DNA from: NORP233 sp050186825
GTDB taxonomy: Bacteria; Planctomycetota; J058
DNA: 64,000 nucleotides
Assembly (NCBI GenBank): GCA_050186825.1
Contig: JBFWYD010000011.1
Span: forward strand, 110,698 to 174,697
Direction of reading: 5' to 3'
Part shown: piece after piece, positions 8,644 to 17,858 of the stretch
Layout of the letters: each line of letters starts with the position of its first letter
Position numbering within the stretch: the stretch's first letter is position 1
Position numbers and translations under genes: made by a program
Notes under the pieces: generated by a model
Database searches by the model: none
The model's input: only the letters and a program-made list of their open reading frames with translations
Told to the model about the DNA's origin: nothing

Positions 8644-11133
8644 GTGAGCGCACGATCTTCCTGGCGCTGTCTGACGGCCTGGTTCCTGCTCCTCGCCTGC
8701 ACGCCCCCGCTGCTCCCCCGCGCCGACGCCGGAGAGCTCGCCCCAGAGGTGCTCGAGCGGGCCAAGGCCGCCACGGTGCTGATCAAGACCCGCGGCTTCG
8801 AGGGCGAGCGTCAGGGCTCCGGCTTCTTCGTGGCCAAGGAGGTGGTGGTCACCAACGCCCACGTGCTCGGGATGCTCCGACCCGGCAGTCCGGGACCTAC
8901 GACCATCGTGGTCGTGCTCCACAGCGGGGTCGCCAGCAAGGAGCAGCGCCTGGCCGCCCGGGTGCTCGGGGTCGACCGCTCCTCCGACCTCGCCTTCCTG
9001 CGGGTCCAGGGCGCCCGGTCGCCGGCGGTGCTGTCGATCGACCCGGGGCTGAAGCTGCTCGAGACCATGCCGGTCTACGTGTTCGGGTTCCCCTTCGGCA
9101 CGGCGCTGGCCGAGCACGGCAACCCCGCGGTGACCGTCCAGGCCGCCTCGGTCTCGAGCGTGCGCATGGACCCGGACCAGCAACCACGCGAGGTCCAGAT
9201 CGACAGCAACCTCAACCCGGGGAACAGCGGCGGGCCGATCCTGGATGCGCAAGGGCGAGTGGTCGGCGTAGCGGTCGCCGCAATCCGAGGCACCACGATC
9301 TCCTTCGGGATCCCCTTCAACTACCTGAAGAACGATCTGGCGGGTCGGGCGCTCGACATCTCCTCCCAGCGGGTGCAACGGAGCGGCCGGACCTTCACGA
9401 TCGAGCTCAGCCTGGCCGTCCTCGACCCGCTCGGGCAGCTGCGCAAGGTCGGGGTCCGCACCTGGGCCCAGGACCGGGCGCTGCGGACCCCCGCGCCGAC
9501 CGCCCAGCGCCGAGCGACGGACCTGGTCTGGGACGCGCGGCTCGGTCGGTTCCGCGGGGAGGTGGTCCAGGTGGTGCCCGAGGGGCAGGCCCTCTGGGTG
9601 GAGGCCGTGGTGGTCGATGCGGAGGGCCACGCGCGCGCGACGCAGGCGAGCGGGTGGTTCCAACTCGAGCAGCGGGCCGAGGTGACCCCTGGCGCCCGCC
9701 CGACGACGCCAGCGCCGACGCCAGCGCCGACGCCCGGGCCGGCGTCGGGCGCCGACGCGGCCGCGCCCCCGACGGCCCGGCCGGGGAGCCTCGCCTCGGT
9801 CCGCTCGACTCGCCCTCGGGATGCCATGGGGCGCGAGTACGACCTGGTGGAGTCGCGCATCGAGACGGTGACCCTGGCCGGGGGACGGCTGCTGGACCTG
9901 GTCGCCTCGCCCGACGGCGCGGAGCTCTACGCGTGCCACGAGGGGAGGGCCGAGGTGGTCGTCTACGACCCGCTGCGGCTCGAGCGCCGCGCCGCGATCC
10001 CCATGCCGCGCTCGCCCACCGCCCTGGTCTGCGACGAGGAGCACCTGGTCGTCGCCTGCCCGGAGTCGCGGGCCGTCCTGGTCCTGGACCGCAAGCTGCG
10101 CAAGCCGCTCCAGGCGATGCGCCTGCCCGCAGAGCGCGGGCTCGTCCTGACCGGGGTCGCGAGCGGCGGGTCGGACCACTCCTACTTGAGCCTCTGGGAG
10201 GTGCCGAACCGTTACCAGACGGTGGTGTTCGCGTTCGACGCCCGGCGCGGCGCGAGGGAGCTCTGCACCCTGGGGAGCTCCTACGTCGATGTCGACCTCC
10301 TCAGCGCGACCCGGCTCCTCGCCTGGCAGAAGGACTCCCAGCTCCACGTGTTCGACCTGCGACCGGCGCCGACGGCCCTCCCGCCGCGAGCGTCGTTGCG
10401 CCTCGCGACCGACTGTGAGGTGGACCGTTGCCGCGGCCGCGCACTCGTGACCCACGACGGGCTGCACGTGGCGGTGCCGGGGGTGACCCACGCGGGCGCC
10501 TACTGCAGCTACCTGGCCGGACCCGAGCTGGAAGGCGCGTTCATGAAGCTCCCCGGCTTCGTCATCGCCGAGGTGCCGCGCGACCACCTGCTGGTCTCCT
10601 GGGGGCCCGCGCCGAGGAGCGCAGGTGCCGAGAAGACGGAGGTCTACTACGTGGGCCGCTACAGCGGCCAGGTCGTCCGCCGGGTCCGAGTCGAGGAGGA
10701 CTCGCTGGTCTGGACCAGGAGGGCGGCTGGAGGCCCGCGGACCTGCTACGTGCCCGGGGTCGAGCGCCTGCTCTACTTCGACCCCGCCGAGTCGCGCCCG
10801 TCCGTGCAGAGGATCGTGTGCGGGCCGGTGCAGAACGCGTTGCTCCCCGGGCCCGTGCGGGTCGCGCCAGTGGCCCCGCCGCGTCGCGCCGCACCCGGCC
10901 AGGCGCTCCGCTTCACGCCGCGGCTCGAAGGCGTGCCCCCAGGCGCCGCCGTGGCGTTCGAGATGCCCGCGGGGCCGCCCGGCGCCACGCTCGACGCCCG
11001 GACGGGGACCTGGTGCTGGAGGCCCTCGCCCCTCGACCTGGGTCGGTGGGCCGTGCAGATCTCGGCGGAGGTGGCGGGCACCAGGTTCGCGGTGGCGAAG
11101 TGGGTCCTGGAAGTCGAACCAGAGCGCCCGTGA
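8644..11133 (+). CDS. Secreted trypsin-like serine protease with propeller-like and Ig-like C-terminal domains
   Basis: An 829-residue exported protein. Residues 1-29 form a signal peptide (TAWFLLLACTPPLLPRADA, Cys possibly a lipobox). The S1C/Deg-like protease domain follows with an intact triad: His73 in TNAHVLG, Asp115 in SSDLAFLRV and Ser195 in NPGNSGGPIL. After a Pro/Thr/Ala-rich linker (about 355-385), repeated motifs such as LVASPDGAELYACHEGRAEV look like a YVTN/WD-type beta-propeller. The last 90 residues resemble a He-PIG/Ig-like domain (FTPRLEGVPPGA, WRPSPLDLG). It may be a periplasmic or surface protease with a binding scaffold. It overlaps the next gene by GTGA and shares its full architecture, so the pair arose by tandem duplication. 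Confidence 0.88.
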   Translation: MSARSSWRCLTAWFLLLACTPPLLPRADAGELAPEVLERAKAATVLIKTRGFEGERQGSGFFVAKEVVVTNAHVLGMLRPGSPGPTTIVVVLHSGVASKEQRLAARVLGVDRSSDLAFLRVQGARSPAVLSIDPGLKLLETMPVYVFGFPFGTALAEHGNPAVTVQAASVSSVRMDPDQQPREVQIDSNLNPGNSGGPILDAQGRVVGVAVAAIRGTTISFGIPFNYLKNDLAGRALDISSQRVQRSGRTFTIELSLAVLDPLGQLRKVGVRTWAQDRALRTPAPTAQRRATDLVWDARLGRFRGEVVQVVPEGQALWVEAVVVDAEGHARATQASGWFQLEQRAEVTPGARPTTPAPTPAPTPGPASGADAAAPPTARPGSLASVRSTRPRDAMGREYDLVESRIETVTLAGGRLLDLVASPDGAELYACHEGRAEVVVYDPLRLERRAAIPMPRSPTALVCDEEHLVVACPESRAVLVLDRKLRKPLQAMRLPAERGLVLTGVASGGSDHSYLSLWEVPNRYQTVVFAFDARRGARELCTLGSSYVDVDLLSATRLLAWQKDSQLHVFDLRPAPTALPPRASLRLATDCEVDRCRGRALVTHDGLHVAVPGVTHAGAYCSYLAGPELEGAFMKLPGFVIAEVPRDHLLVSWGPAPRSAGAEKTEVYYVGRYSGQVVRRVRVEEDSLVWTRRAAGGPRTCYVPGVERLLYFDPAESRPSVQRIVCGPVQNALLPGPVRVAPVAPPRRAAPGQALRFTPRLEGVPPGAAVAFEMPAGPPGATLDARTGTWCWRPSPLDLGRWAVQISAEVAGTRFAVAKWVLEVEPERP

Positions 11134-13523
11134 GACGCGCGGAGCGGGCGAGCTACGCGCTGGTCGCCCTGGCCTGGCTGGCGGGCGGTGCGCCCGCGGG
11201 CGCCCAGACGCGGGTGCAGGCGGAGGCCGCGCGCCTGCGTGCGCGCCGCGCGACGGTCCTGCTCGAGGCCCCGGGCCCCCGCGGGCCGGACTACGGCGTG
11301 GGCTTCTTCGTAGCGCGCGATGTCGTGGTCACCGAGCGTCGCTGGCTGCCTGCCGCCTCCCGGGAGGCCGGCGGGCTCCACGCGACGGTCCAGGATGGAG
11401 AGGTGCGGAGGTGGCTGCCCTGTGAGGCGCTGGCGCAGGACGAGCTGGTGGCCTATCTGCGCGTCCGGGGCGAGGGGACGCCCGAGCCGGTCGAGCTGCC
11501 GGGCGAGCTGCCGGTGGCGTGGTCTTCCAAGGTCCAGGTCCTGGGCTATCGCCGAGACGGCCGGAGCGCGCCCCCCACCGCGGAGTGGTCGCCCGAGGTC
11601 CCGCGGCTGGGCGGCCCGGAGCGGGGGGGGTCGGTCTACCTCGGGCACACGGAGCGTGGCTTCATCACGGGTGGGCCGGTGCTCGACCCCGAGGGCCGGC
11701 TGTACGGGCTCGCATCGGGGTCGGGCTACCCCCAGGTGAACCTGGTCGAGTGCGCCTGGATCGAGCGGGGGCTCGCCGGGCGCGTCCTCGGCTACCGAGT
11801 CGAGCGGGCCACGCGCAGGGAGCACACCTACTCCCTCGAGCTGAGCCTGCCGGTGCTGGACCCGCTGAAGCGGTTGCAGGGCCTCGAGCTGCGCTGCTGG
11901 ACCCAGGCCGCCCAGGACGGCCTGGAGCTGATCGAGGGACCGCGGCGGCTCAGGCGCGCAGAGCGCGCCGTACCGGTGGAGTGGCGCCCGGCTCGCCAGG
12001 CCTACGCGGCCATCCTCGAGGTCGAGGTCCCGCCGGACTCGGAGCTCTGGCTCGAGGTGCACGTCAAGACCGCCGGCCCCCCGCGCCCGCCGGTGTGGGG
12101 CCGCGTCCGCGACGCGCAGCGTCTGGTGGGCGTCTCGATGGCCCGGGCGGAGCGGCTGGACCAAGTCCCCACCGCGACCATGGCAGAGGAGCTCCGACCC
12201 CTGCCCGCGCGGCGCGAGCGCGGAGTCGAAGGTCGCAGCCAGCTGCTCGTGGACACACGCTGCGAGCAGCTGCGCTTTCCGCGCCGGCTGCGGGATGTGT
12301 GCGCCCCCCCCAGCGGCCGGGAGTTCTACGCGGTCGAGGAGGGGCGAAGCGAGGTCCTGGTGTGCGATGCCGTGAGCCTGCGCCTCCTGGACAGGATCGC
12401 GACGCCGCGCTTCCCGGTCTCGCTGTGGTGCGACGAGACCCACCTGGTCATGGCCTGCGACGAGTCGCGCCTCGTGCGCGTGATCGACCGCAAGAGCCAC
12501 GCCGCCGTCCAGGTCCAGCGGGCCGGGGAGGACTGGGTCCCATACCGCGCCGTGGGCAAGGCGCCGCTCGGGGGCTGGGCGTCGATCTGGCGTCGTCGCC
12601 AGGGCGAGGCGCGGGGCCTGGTCCTCCTGCTCGAGGCTGACGGGGCCTCGCGGCGCTTGGCACGGCACGCGGATGACGACACCTTGGAGACGCTGACCCT
12701 GCTCGCGGGGCCGCCTCGCGCGATCTACCAGCAGCCGCGCGGGGTCGCGCAGCTGATCTACCTGGGCGCTCGCCCGCCGGGCGACGGGGTCCAGGTCCAC
12801 CCGGTCCTGCGCCAGGCGCAGGACGGTCAAGATCGGTTCGCGACCTCCGGCGCTTCCTTCCTGACCGCGGACCTGAAGCGCGTCGTGCTGCCCCTCCAGC
12901 GCCGCTCCCCGGCGCCGCCGCGCCCCTGGACCTACGTGCTGGGCGCGGACCTCGGGCTGCCGGTGATCGAGTTCCCTGGGGTCGCCATCGGCGAGGGTCC
13001 AGGTTACTTCGTGAGCCTGGTCGACTTCCGCACCGAGTGGGGCCGAGGACCCTTCGAGGTTCACTACGTCCAGCGGTCCTCGGGTGCGCTGCTGCGGCGG
13101 GTCCTGGTCCGCAGCCTGGCCTCCCCGCTGAGTCCACTCACCCGCCGACAGCGCCTCGCTTGCTTCGTGGCCGGCGCCGAGCGGCTGCTCGTTCAAGGGG
13201 CGGAGAGCGTGCTGAACGTGATCCCCTGTGGCCCGCTGGCCCCCGGTCTCGAGTCCCCCTCGCTCCAGCCCACGACCGCTCCTCCCTCCCGGGCAGGGGT
13301 GGGCAAGCCCTACGCCTACGCGCCGGCCTTCGCGAGCAAGCCGCCCGCGGGGGCGGTCTTCGGGCTCGCCAAGGCGCCCACCGGCGCCTCGGTCGACCCC
13401 GCGACCGGCGCGGTGCGCTGGACCCCCGGGCCGGGGATGCTCGGCAGCTGGGAGTTCGAGCTCGTGGCCCGGGTCGAGGGCGAGGAGCTCCCCGTGGCCG
13501 CGTGGGTGGTGGAGGTGGACTGA
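11130..13523 (+). CDS. Catalytically degenerate paralogue of the upstream protease
   Basis: A 797-residue protein starting at the GTG that overlaps the upstream stop. It keeps the whole architecture of its neighbour: signal peptide (ALVALAWLAGGAPAGAQ), protease-like domain, propeller-like repeats (VCAPPSGREFYAVEEGRSEV) and Ig-like tail (VRWTPGPGMLGSWEFEL). Aligned to the neighbour, the His position reads Arg (VTERRWL), the Asp position Leu (DELVAYLRV) and the Ser position Thr (FITGGPVLD). All three triad residues are therefore gone while the fold looks preserved. It is probably a pseudoprotease acting as binding partner, regulator or decoy of the active enzyme. The reading frame is intact over its length, so it is not a decaying gene. 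Confidence 0.85.
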   Translation: MRRAERASYALVALAWLAGGAPAGAQTRVQAEAARLRARRATVLLEAPGPRGPDYGVGFFVARDVVVTERRWLPAASREAGGLHATVQDGEVRRWLPCEALAQDELVAYLRVRGEGTPEPVELPGELPVAWSSKVQVLGYRRDGRSAPPTAEWSPEVPRLGGPERGGSVYLGHTERGFITGGPVLDPEGRLYGLASGSGYPQVNLVECAWIERGLAGRVLGYRVERATRREHTYSLELSLPVLDPLKRLQGLELRCWTQAAQDGLELIEGPRRLRRAERAVPVEWRPARQAYAAILEVEVPPDSELWLEVHVKTAGPPRPPVWGRVRDAQRLVGVSMARAERLDQVPTATMAEELRPLPARRERGVEGRSQLLVDTRCEQLRFPRRLRDVCAPPSGREFYAVEEGRSEVLVCDAVSLRLLDRIATPRFPVSLWCDETHLVMACDESRLVRVIDRKSHAAVQVQRAGEDWVPYRAVGKAPLGGWASIWRRRQGEARGLVLLLEADGASRRLARHADDDTLETLTLLAGPPRAIYQQPRGVAQLIYLGARPPGDGVQVHPVLRQAQDGQDRFATSGASFLTADLKRVVLPLQRRSPAPPRPWTYVLGADLGLPVIEFPGVAIGEGPGYFVSLVDFRTEWGRGPFEVHYVQRSSGALLRRVLVRSLASPLSPLTRRQRLACFVAGAERLLVQGAESVLNVIPCGPLAPGLESPSLQPTTAPPSRAGVGKPYAYAPAFASKPPAGAVFGLAKAPTGASVDPATGAVRWTPGPGMLGSWEFELVARVEGEELPVAAWVVEVD

Positions 13524-13529
13524 CGGGCC

Positions 13530-13745
13530 GAAGGCGGAGGTAGCTCACGGCCCGGTCCTCTTGGTAGAGGGCGACGGCCCGACCGGCGCGGCCGGGGCCG
13601 AAGGCGGAGAGGTCCACGGCCAGCGCGGGCAGCAGGCAGGCCGCGAGCTCCGCTCCAGTCCTCCAGCCCCTGGCTCGGGTCGGGGAAGAACTCGATCCCC
13701 GCAGGCTCGCTCGCGACGGGCGCCCCAGCCAGGCCGTCACCGCGC
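13530..13745 (-). pseudogene. Frameshifted gene remnant
   Basis: Read on the minus strand, two adjoining stretches look coding but lie in different frames: GIEFFPDPSQGLEDW (about 13700-13655) and ELAACLLPALAVDLSAFGPG running on to VALYQEDRAVSYL (about 13650-13540). One small indel near 13650 would join them. No start or stop is identifiable, and the downstream edge abuts the stop of the convergent gene. I do not recognise the family. Confidence 0.3.
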
Positions 13746-13781
13746 CCCTGGCCGGCGGGGTCCCCCCGTCGCTCGCGCAGC

Positions 13782-14309
13782 TCAGCGCTTCTTGGCCGGC
13801 TGGGCGAGCTTCAGCTTGAGCTTGGGCTGCTCCGAGGACCACTGGCGCATGCGCTCGTTGAGGTCCTTGACCAGCGACTCGAGGAAGTTGGCCCGCTCCC
13901 GCGCGTCCATGGCCTGGGCCCGGGTCACGGGGTCCTTCTCGAGCTGCTGCTGCTGCCGGCGCCACTCCTTGGCGCTCTTCTCCGCCTCGTCCTTGGTCTT
14001 GTAGACCTGCCTCGGCACGTCGTCGATCTGCTCGCTCAGCTTGTAGAGCTCGCTCGAGCCGAGGTCGACCTCGTAGGGCTGTGAGGGCAGGACGCGCAGC
14101 AGGCCCTGGTAGGCCCTGAGGCTCGGCTCGTGCCCCGAGAGCCCCCACAGCATCAGGTGCTGCGCCGCGTAGCCCAGCGCCTGGGTGTAGTAGGCGTTCG
14201 TCGCCCCGTAGCCGCTCCCGCTCTGTCCCTTGTCGAGGAAGGCGAAGGCCGCCGCGGCCGAGGAGGTCCCTTGATACCGCTTCGCCAGGTCCGCGTAGGT
14301 GTCGGGCAT
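13782..14309 (-). CDS. Hypothetical protein, alpha-helical
   Basis: 175 residues from ATG 14309, chosen because GGAGA sits six bases upstream; the frame stays open to 14357 but that extension is Arg-rich and lacks a ribosome site. The sequence begins MPDTYADLAKRYQG. It continues with a Gly/Ala/Tyr-rich segment (GQSGSGYGATNAYY) and a largely helical, charged second half (KDEAEKSAKEWRRQQQQLEK), ending in a Lys-rich tail (KLKLKLAQPAKKR). No signal peptide or membrane helix is visible, so a cytoplasmic location is likely. The family is not recognised. Confidence 0.7.
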   Translation of the reverse strand: MPDTYADLAKRYQGTSSAAAAFAFLDKGQSGSGYGATNAYYTQALGYAAQHLMLWGLSGHEPSLRAYQGLLRVLPSQPYEVDLGSSELYKLSEQIDDVPRQVYKTKDEAEKSAKEWRRQQQQLEKDPVTRAQAMDARERANFLESLVKDLNERMRQWSSEQPKLKLKLAQPAKKR

Positions 14310-14473
14310 CGCACGTCTCCCTGGGCGAAGTCTGGTCGCTCGGGCGGCCCACGTCAATCGCGCGCGGGTGGACCCGGGCGAGGGCGAGGGCGTTCGGGCG
14401 GGTCGCGCGGGGCTGCGAACGTCGTTGAGAGCCTGGGACGAACCCGGTGCGCCGACCCGCCTCCCGCCAGGAG

Positions 14474-15157
14474 ATGTGCGACCGCGACCGGGCCGCAGCT
14501 TGCGAGCGCCCGAGCGTGGCAGAGCGTGCGCAGAGCGATCGGGTCCGGGTCCGCAGGCGGCGCGCGCCGAGCCGGCGGACCTGCGTCTACTGCCGGGACA
14601 CCGTGCTCGCGGACGAGCGGCTGAGCTGCGAGTCCTGCGCGGTCAGCTACCACCAGGACTGCTGGGAGGCGCTGGGGAGCTGCGCGACCCTCGGCTGCCG
14701 AGGTCGTCCGAGCTTCCCGCTGCAGGGGCCGCCCCTGATCTGGTCCATGGGCGAGCCGACCGCGCCCCCCGCCGAGGACTCCGGGGTGCTCCAGGATCCC
14801 CCCCGCGTGGCCTGGGTCATTGGCCTGGGCGCCGCGCTCCTGGGGGGCACGGTGGGCTTCATGGGCGGGGGCTGCCTGGTCCCTCGACACGGCTTCGGGC
14901 TCCTGCCAGCCCTGATCCACGGCGGGAAGGGCGTCCTGTGGGGGGGCGGCGCGGGCGCGGCCTATGGGTTCCTCCAAGGCGCGATCGGGCTGCGGTGGCC
15001 CATGCCCGAGCGGCATGGGCTCGTGACCTTGTTCCTGGCGTTCGGGGCCATGGTCCTCGGCGCGCAGCTGGGGAGCGAGCTCCTGACGGTGCTGCTCGTC
15101 GTGGTGGCCCTCCTCGTCGGAGGCAGGTTCTTCGGCTTCAACCCGGGCGAGCGCTGA
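14474..15157 (+). CDS. RING/PHD-like zinc-finger membrane protein
   Basis: About 227 residues. A basic N-terminus precedes a zinc-binding pattern C-x2-C-x11-C-x2-C-x4-H-x2-C-x6-C-x4-C beginning at CVYCRDTV and including CESCAVSYHQDC. After a Pro-rich spacer come three or four membrane helices (WVIGLGAALLGGTVGFMGGG, LVTLFLAFGAMVLGAQ, LLVVVALLVGG). The ligand spacing from the third ligand on is identical to that of the protein at 34770-35225, which also has a membrane tail, so these are members of one family. The finger probably binds protein or builds a cytoplasmic platform; ubiquitin-ligase activity cannot be assumed. Start uncertain: ATG 14474 (its AGGAG is too close) or GTG 14447. Confidence 0.7.
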   Translation: MCDRDRAAACERPSVAERAQSDRVRVRRRRAPSRRTCVYCRDTVLADERLSCESCAVSYHQDCWEALGSCATLGCRGRPSFPLQGPPLIWSMGEPTAPPAEDSGVLQDPPRVAWVIGLGAALLGGTVGFMGGGCLVPRHGFGLLPALIHGGKGVLWGGGAGAAYGFLQGAIGLRWPMPERHGLVTLFLAFGAMVLGAQLGSELLTVLLVVVALLVGGRFFGFNPGER

Positions 15158-15206
15158 GCGCGCGCGCCTGCCGGCGACGGGCGGCAGCTCGCGCGGGCCC
15201 CGATCC

Positions 15207-17858
15207 TCAGCCTGCCAGGAGCCGGACCCGGCCGCGGGTCCCGTCGACCTCGATCAGGGCGCCGTCCGGGATCCGGCGGGTGGCGTCGGGGACGCCGACC
15301 ACGGTGGGGATCCCGAACTTGCGGCCCGCGATCGCGGTGTGGGAGAGCAAGGAGCCGCGCTCCACCACCAGCGCGCAGGCGCCGAGCATGGCGTAGAGCC
15401 AGCCCGGGTCGGTCTCGCGCGCGACCAGGACCCCGTCCTCGCCCGCGGGCGCTGGCTCGGTCAGAACGCGGGCGCGACCGCGCACGCAGCCGGCGCTGGA
15501 GCCGAGGCCCCTGAGCTCCGCGGGGTCCTCGCCGGCGCCAGGGTCGGCGGCCGGGGTGACGCCGCTCCAGCGACGCGCGGACACCGCGCCCGCCACCTCG
15601 ACCCGCGCTGGGAGGGGATCCTGCGCGAGCTCGACCTCGCGAGCGGCGGCGCGCGCGCGGCGGCCCGCGACCAGGGCGCGCGGGTCGTCCACGAGCGTCC
15701 CCGCCGCGGCGCCCGAGAGCTCCTCGGGGGTCAGCCACAGCACGTCGTCGGGGTGCTCGAGCGCGCCCTCGGCGACCAGCCGCGCGCCGGCCTCGAGGTA
15801 GAGCGCGCGGCAGGCGGAGAACAGCTCGCTGCGGAGGTAGCGGGCGCGCTCGCGCTGGCGGATCCCCTGGCGCACGACCTCGAGCAGGCGCTCGTAGAGC
15901 GCGCACCGGGCGCGCGAGAGGGCCGCGCGCAGCTCGCGCTCGGCCGCGTCGCGGACACAGGCCTCGCGCGCGCGCAGCTCGCGCAGGCGCAGGCCCTGGG
16001 CCGCGTAGCGCGCGACCGCGGCCAGCACCTCCTCGGGGCGCTCGCGCGGGCTCGGGCGCTCGAGCTTGAGGTCCTCGGGCCCGCGCGCGCCGTAGCGCCG
16101 GAGATGCGCCGCGAGCGCGCGCCCGAAGGCCGGGAAGGCGCCCTGCTCGAGCTCGACCAGCAGCGCCGCCGGCGCGCGCTCGGCGCAGGCGCGCGCCAGG
16201 GCCGGGTCGCCCTGCACGAGCTCGCCCAGGGCCACCGCGCTCTGGACCACCTGCGCGCTGGTCACCCCCTCGTCGCCCGTGAGCAGGTCGTTGAGCAGGC
16301 CCTCGCGCAGGCCCCAGCGCGCGTGCAGGCGCCCGAGCAGGCCGTGGCCCAGGATCAGGAAGGCGTCGTTCACGAGCGTCAGGCCCCAGCGCTCGCAGGC
16401 GCGCGCGGCGAAGCCCTCGACCCGGTCCAGGCTCGCGAGCGCGCCCGGCGCCGCGGTCGGGCCGCGCGCGCCCGCGAGCTCGCCCTCGAACCAGGCGTAG
16501 AGCTCCTCGAGCCGCGGCTCGTGCCGCGCATAGCTCCAGGCCAGGCGCGCCACCGCGCCCGCGACCTCGAGCGCGCCGCGGGCGCGCAGCGGCTCGCTGC
16601 GGCCGCTGCTGCGCAGGCCGATCGTCTCCTCCCAGGGGCCGCGGTAGAGCGGGAACAGGGGGTGGCTGTCGAAGAGCTCGTAGAAGCTGTCGAGCCGGTA
16701 GTAGATCCGCCCGTCCAGGTAGCCGATCATCCGCTCGAGCTCGGGCTCGACGCGGGAGAGGCGCGCCGCGGGGACGCCCAGGCGGCGCAGGCAGTCGCCG
16801 AAGGCCGCGCGGTAGAAGCGGCGCGCGAAGCCGTAGGTCAGGGGCAGCGTCCCGCCGGGGAAGCTCTCGGTCACGTTGCTGTCGTCGAAGACCGCGACCC
16901 GCGGGGCGGCCTGGAGCGGCCGGCTCTGGACCAGCCAGGCCCGGCCCTGAGCGTCGAAGCAGCCCTCGACGTCCTGCGGGGCGTCGAACACCCGCTCCGC
17001 CTCGCGCGCCAGACGCGCCACCGCGCGCAGCTCATAGGCGTCGAGCGGCGGCTGCTTGGCCCTGGGCTCCGGCGCGTCCGCCGAGCCTGCCGCCGCCGAG
17101 CCCGCCAGCGCCGAGTCCGCGGGCCGGCGGCGCAGGACCTCGCCGGCGGGCGAGAGGAAGTCGTGGTCGATCGGGACGCGCTCCTGCACGATCCCCTCGC
17201 CGCCGCCCCAGGCCGAGGCGATCACCGTCTCGTCCGCGCCGCGCGCGGGGTCGCGCGTGAACGCCACGAAGGCGCGCGTGGCCGCGACCTGGCGCTGGAC
17301 CTGCACCGCCACCGAGTGGCCGAGCGGGTCCGCGGCGCCGCGGTAGACCACGGCCGGGAGCGACCAGGCGGAGAGCCACACCTCGAGCAGATCGTCTGCC
17401 AGCGAGGCGCCGCCCGCGGCACCCGGCGGGACCACGTCGAGCAGCGACACGCTGGCGCCCGCGAGCGAGCAGGCGCCGTCCTCGTCCAGGCCCGCCGCGC
17501 CGCGCGAGACCAGCGAGCCGCGCACGGCCAGGCGCTCGCCCGGGCGGGCCAGGCGGCGCGCGGCCGCGTCGAGCTCGGCCACGAGCTCAGCGGGCGGCGG
17601 CTGGCGGCGCAGCCAGGCGCGCAGGTCCTCGAGCCGGGCCGCGCCGTCGCGAGCGAGGTCGAGATCCGCCAGGCGCCGGCGGACCTCGTCCTCGTGCGGC
17701 GCGAGCCAGGCGTCCCAGGCCGCCCGCGGGACGCAGAAGAAGGCGGGCACGGGCAGGCCGCGCCCGAGCAGCACGGCCTGGCGGTAGGGCTTCCAGCCCA
17801 CCTGGCGCTGGGTCGCGGCGGCGAGGCCGCGCAGCAGCTCGTCTGCGTAGAGGATCAC
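15207..17858 (-). CDS. PEP-utilising (pyruvate phosphate dikinase-like) enzyme
   Basis: 883 residues starting at GTG 17858, which overlaps the upstream stop (GTGA). The C-terminal 90 residues are a clear PEP-utilising mobile domain: LVARETDPGWLYAML, then the phospho-histidine motif GSLLSHTAIAGRKFGIPTVV. The N-terminal part resembles an ATP-grasp PPDK/PEP-synthase nucleotide domain (AVRGSLVSRGAAG, a Gln-Ser-Arg-Pro motif in AWLVQSRPLQ). The middle is long and helical. Enzymes of this build transfer phosphate from ATP through the mobile His to pyruvate, or in relatives to antibiotics or other small molecules. Third gene of an operon with an AfsA-like protein and a fatty acid hydroxylase, so a lipid or metabolite phosphotransfer role is more likely than central metabolism. 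Confidence 0.8.
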   Translation of the reverse strand: MILYADELLRGLAAATQRQVGWKPYRQAVLLGRGLPVPAFFCVPRAAWDAWLAPHEDEVRRRLADLDLARDGAARLEDLRAWLRRQPPPAELVAELDAAARRLARPGERLAVRGSLVSRGAAGLDEDGACSLAGASVSLLDVVPPGAAGGASLADDLLEVWLSAWSLPAVVYRGAADPLGHSVAVQVQRQVAATRAFVAFTRDPARGADETVIASAWGGGEGIVQERVPIDHDFLSPAGEVLRRRPADSALAGSAAAGSADAPEPRAKQPPLDAYELRAVARLAREAERVFDAPQDVEGCFDAQGRAWLVQSRPLQAAPRVAVFDDSNVTESFPGGTLPLTYGFARRFYRAAFGDCLRRLGVPAARLSRVEPELERMIGYLDGRIYYRLDSFYELFDSHPLFPLYRGPWEETIGLRSSGRSEPLRARGALEVAGAVARLAWSYARHEPRLEELYAWFEGELAGARGPTAAPGALASLDRVEGFAARACERWGLTLVNDAFLILGHGLLGRLHARWGLREGLLNDLLTGDEGVTSAQVVQSAVALGELVQGDPALARACAERAPAALLVELEQGAFPAFGRALAAHLRRYGARGPEDLKLERPSPRERPEEVLAAVARYAAQGLRLRELRAREACVRDAAERELRAALSRARCALYERLLEVVRQGIRQRERARYLRSELFSACRALYLEAGARLVAEGALEHPDDVLWLTPEELSGAAAGTLVDDPRALVAGRRARAAAREVELAQDPLPARVEVAGAVSARRWSGVTPAADPGAGEDPAELRGLGSSAGCVRGRARVLTEPAPAGEDGVLVARETDPGWLYAMLGACALVVERGSLLSHTAIAGRKFGIPTVVGVPDATRRIPDGALIEVDGTRGRVRLLAG

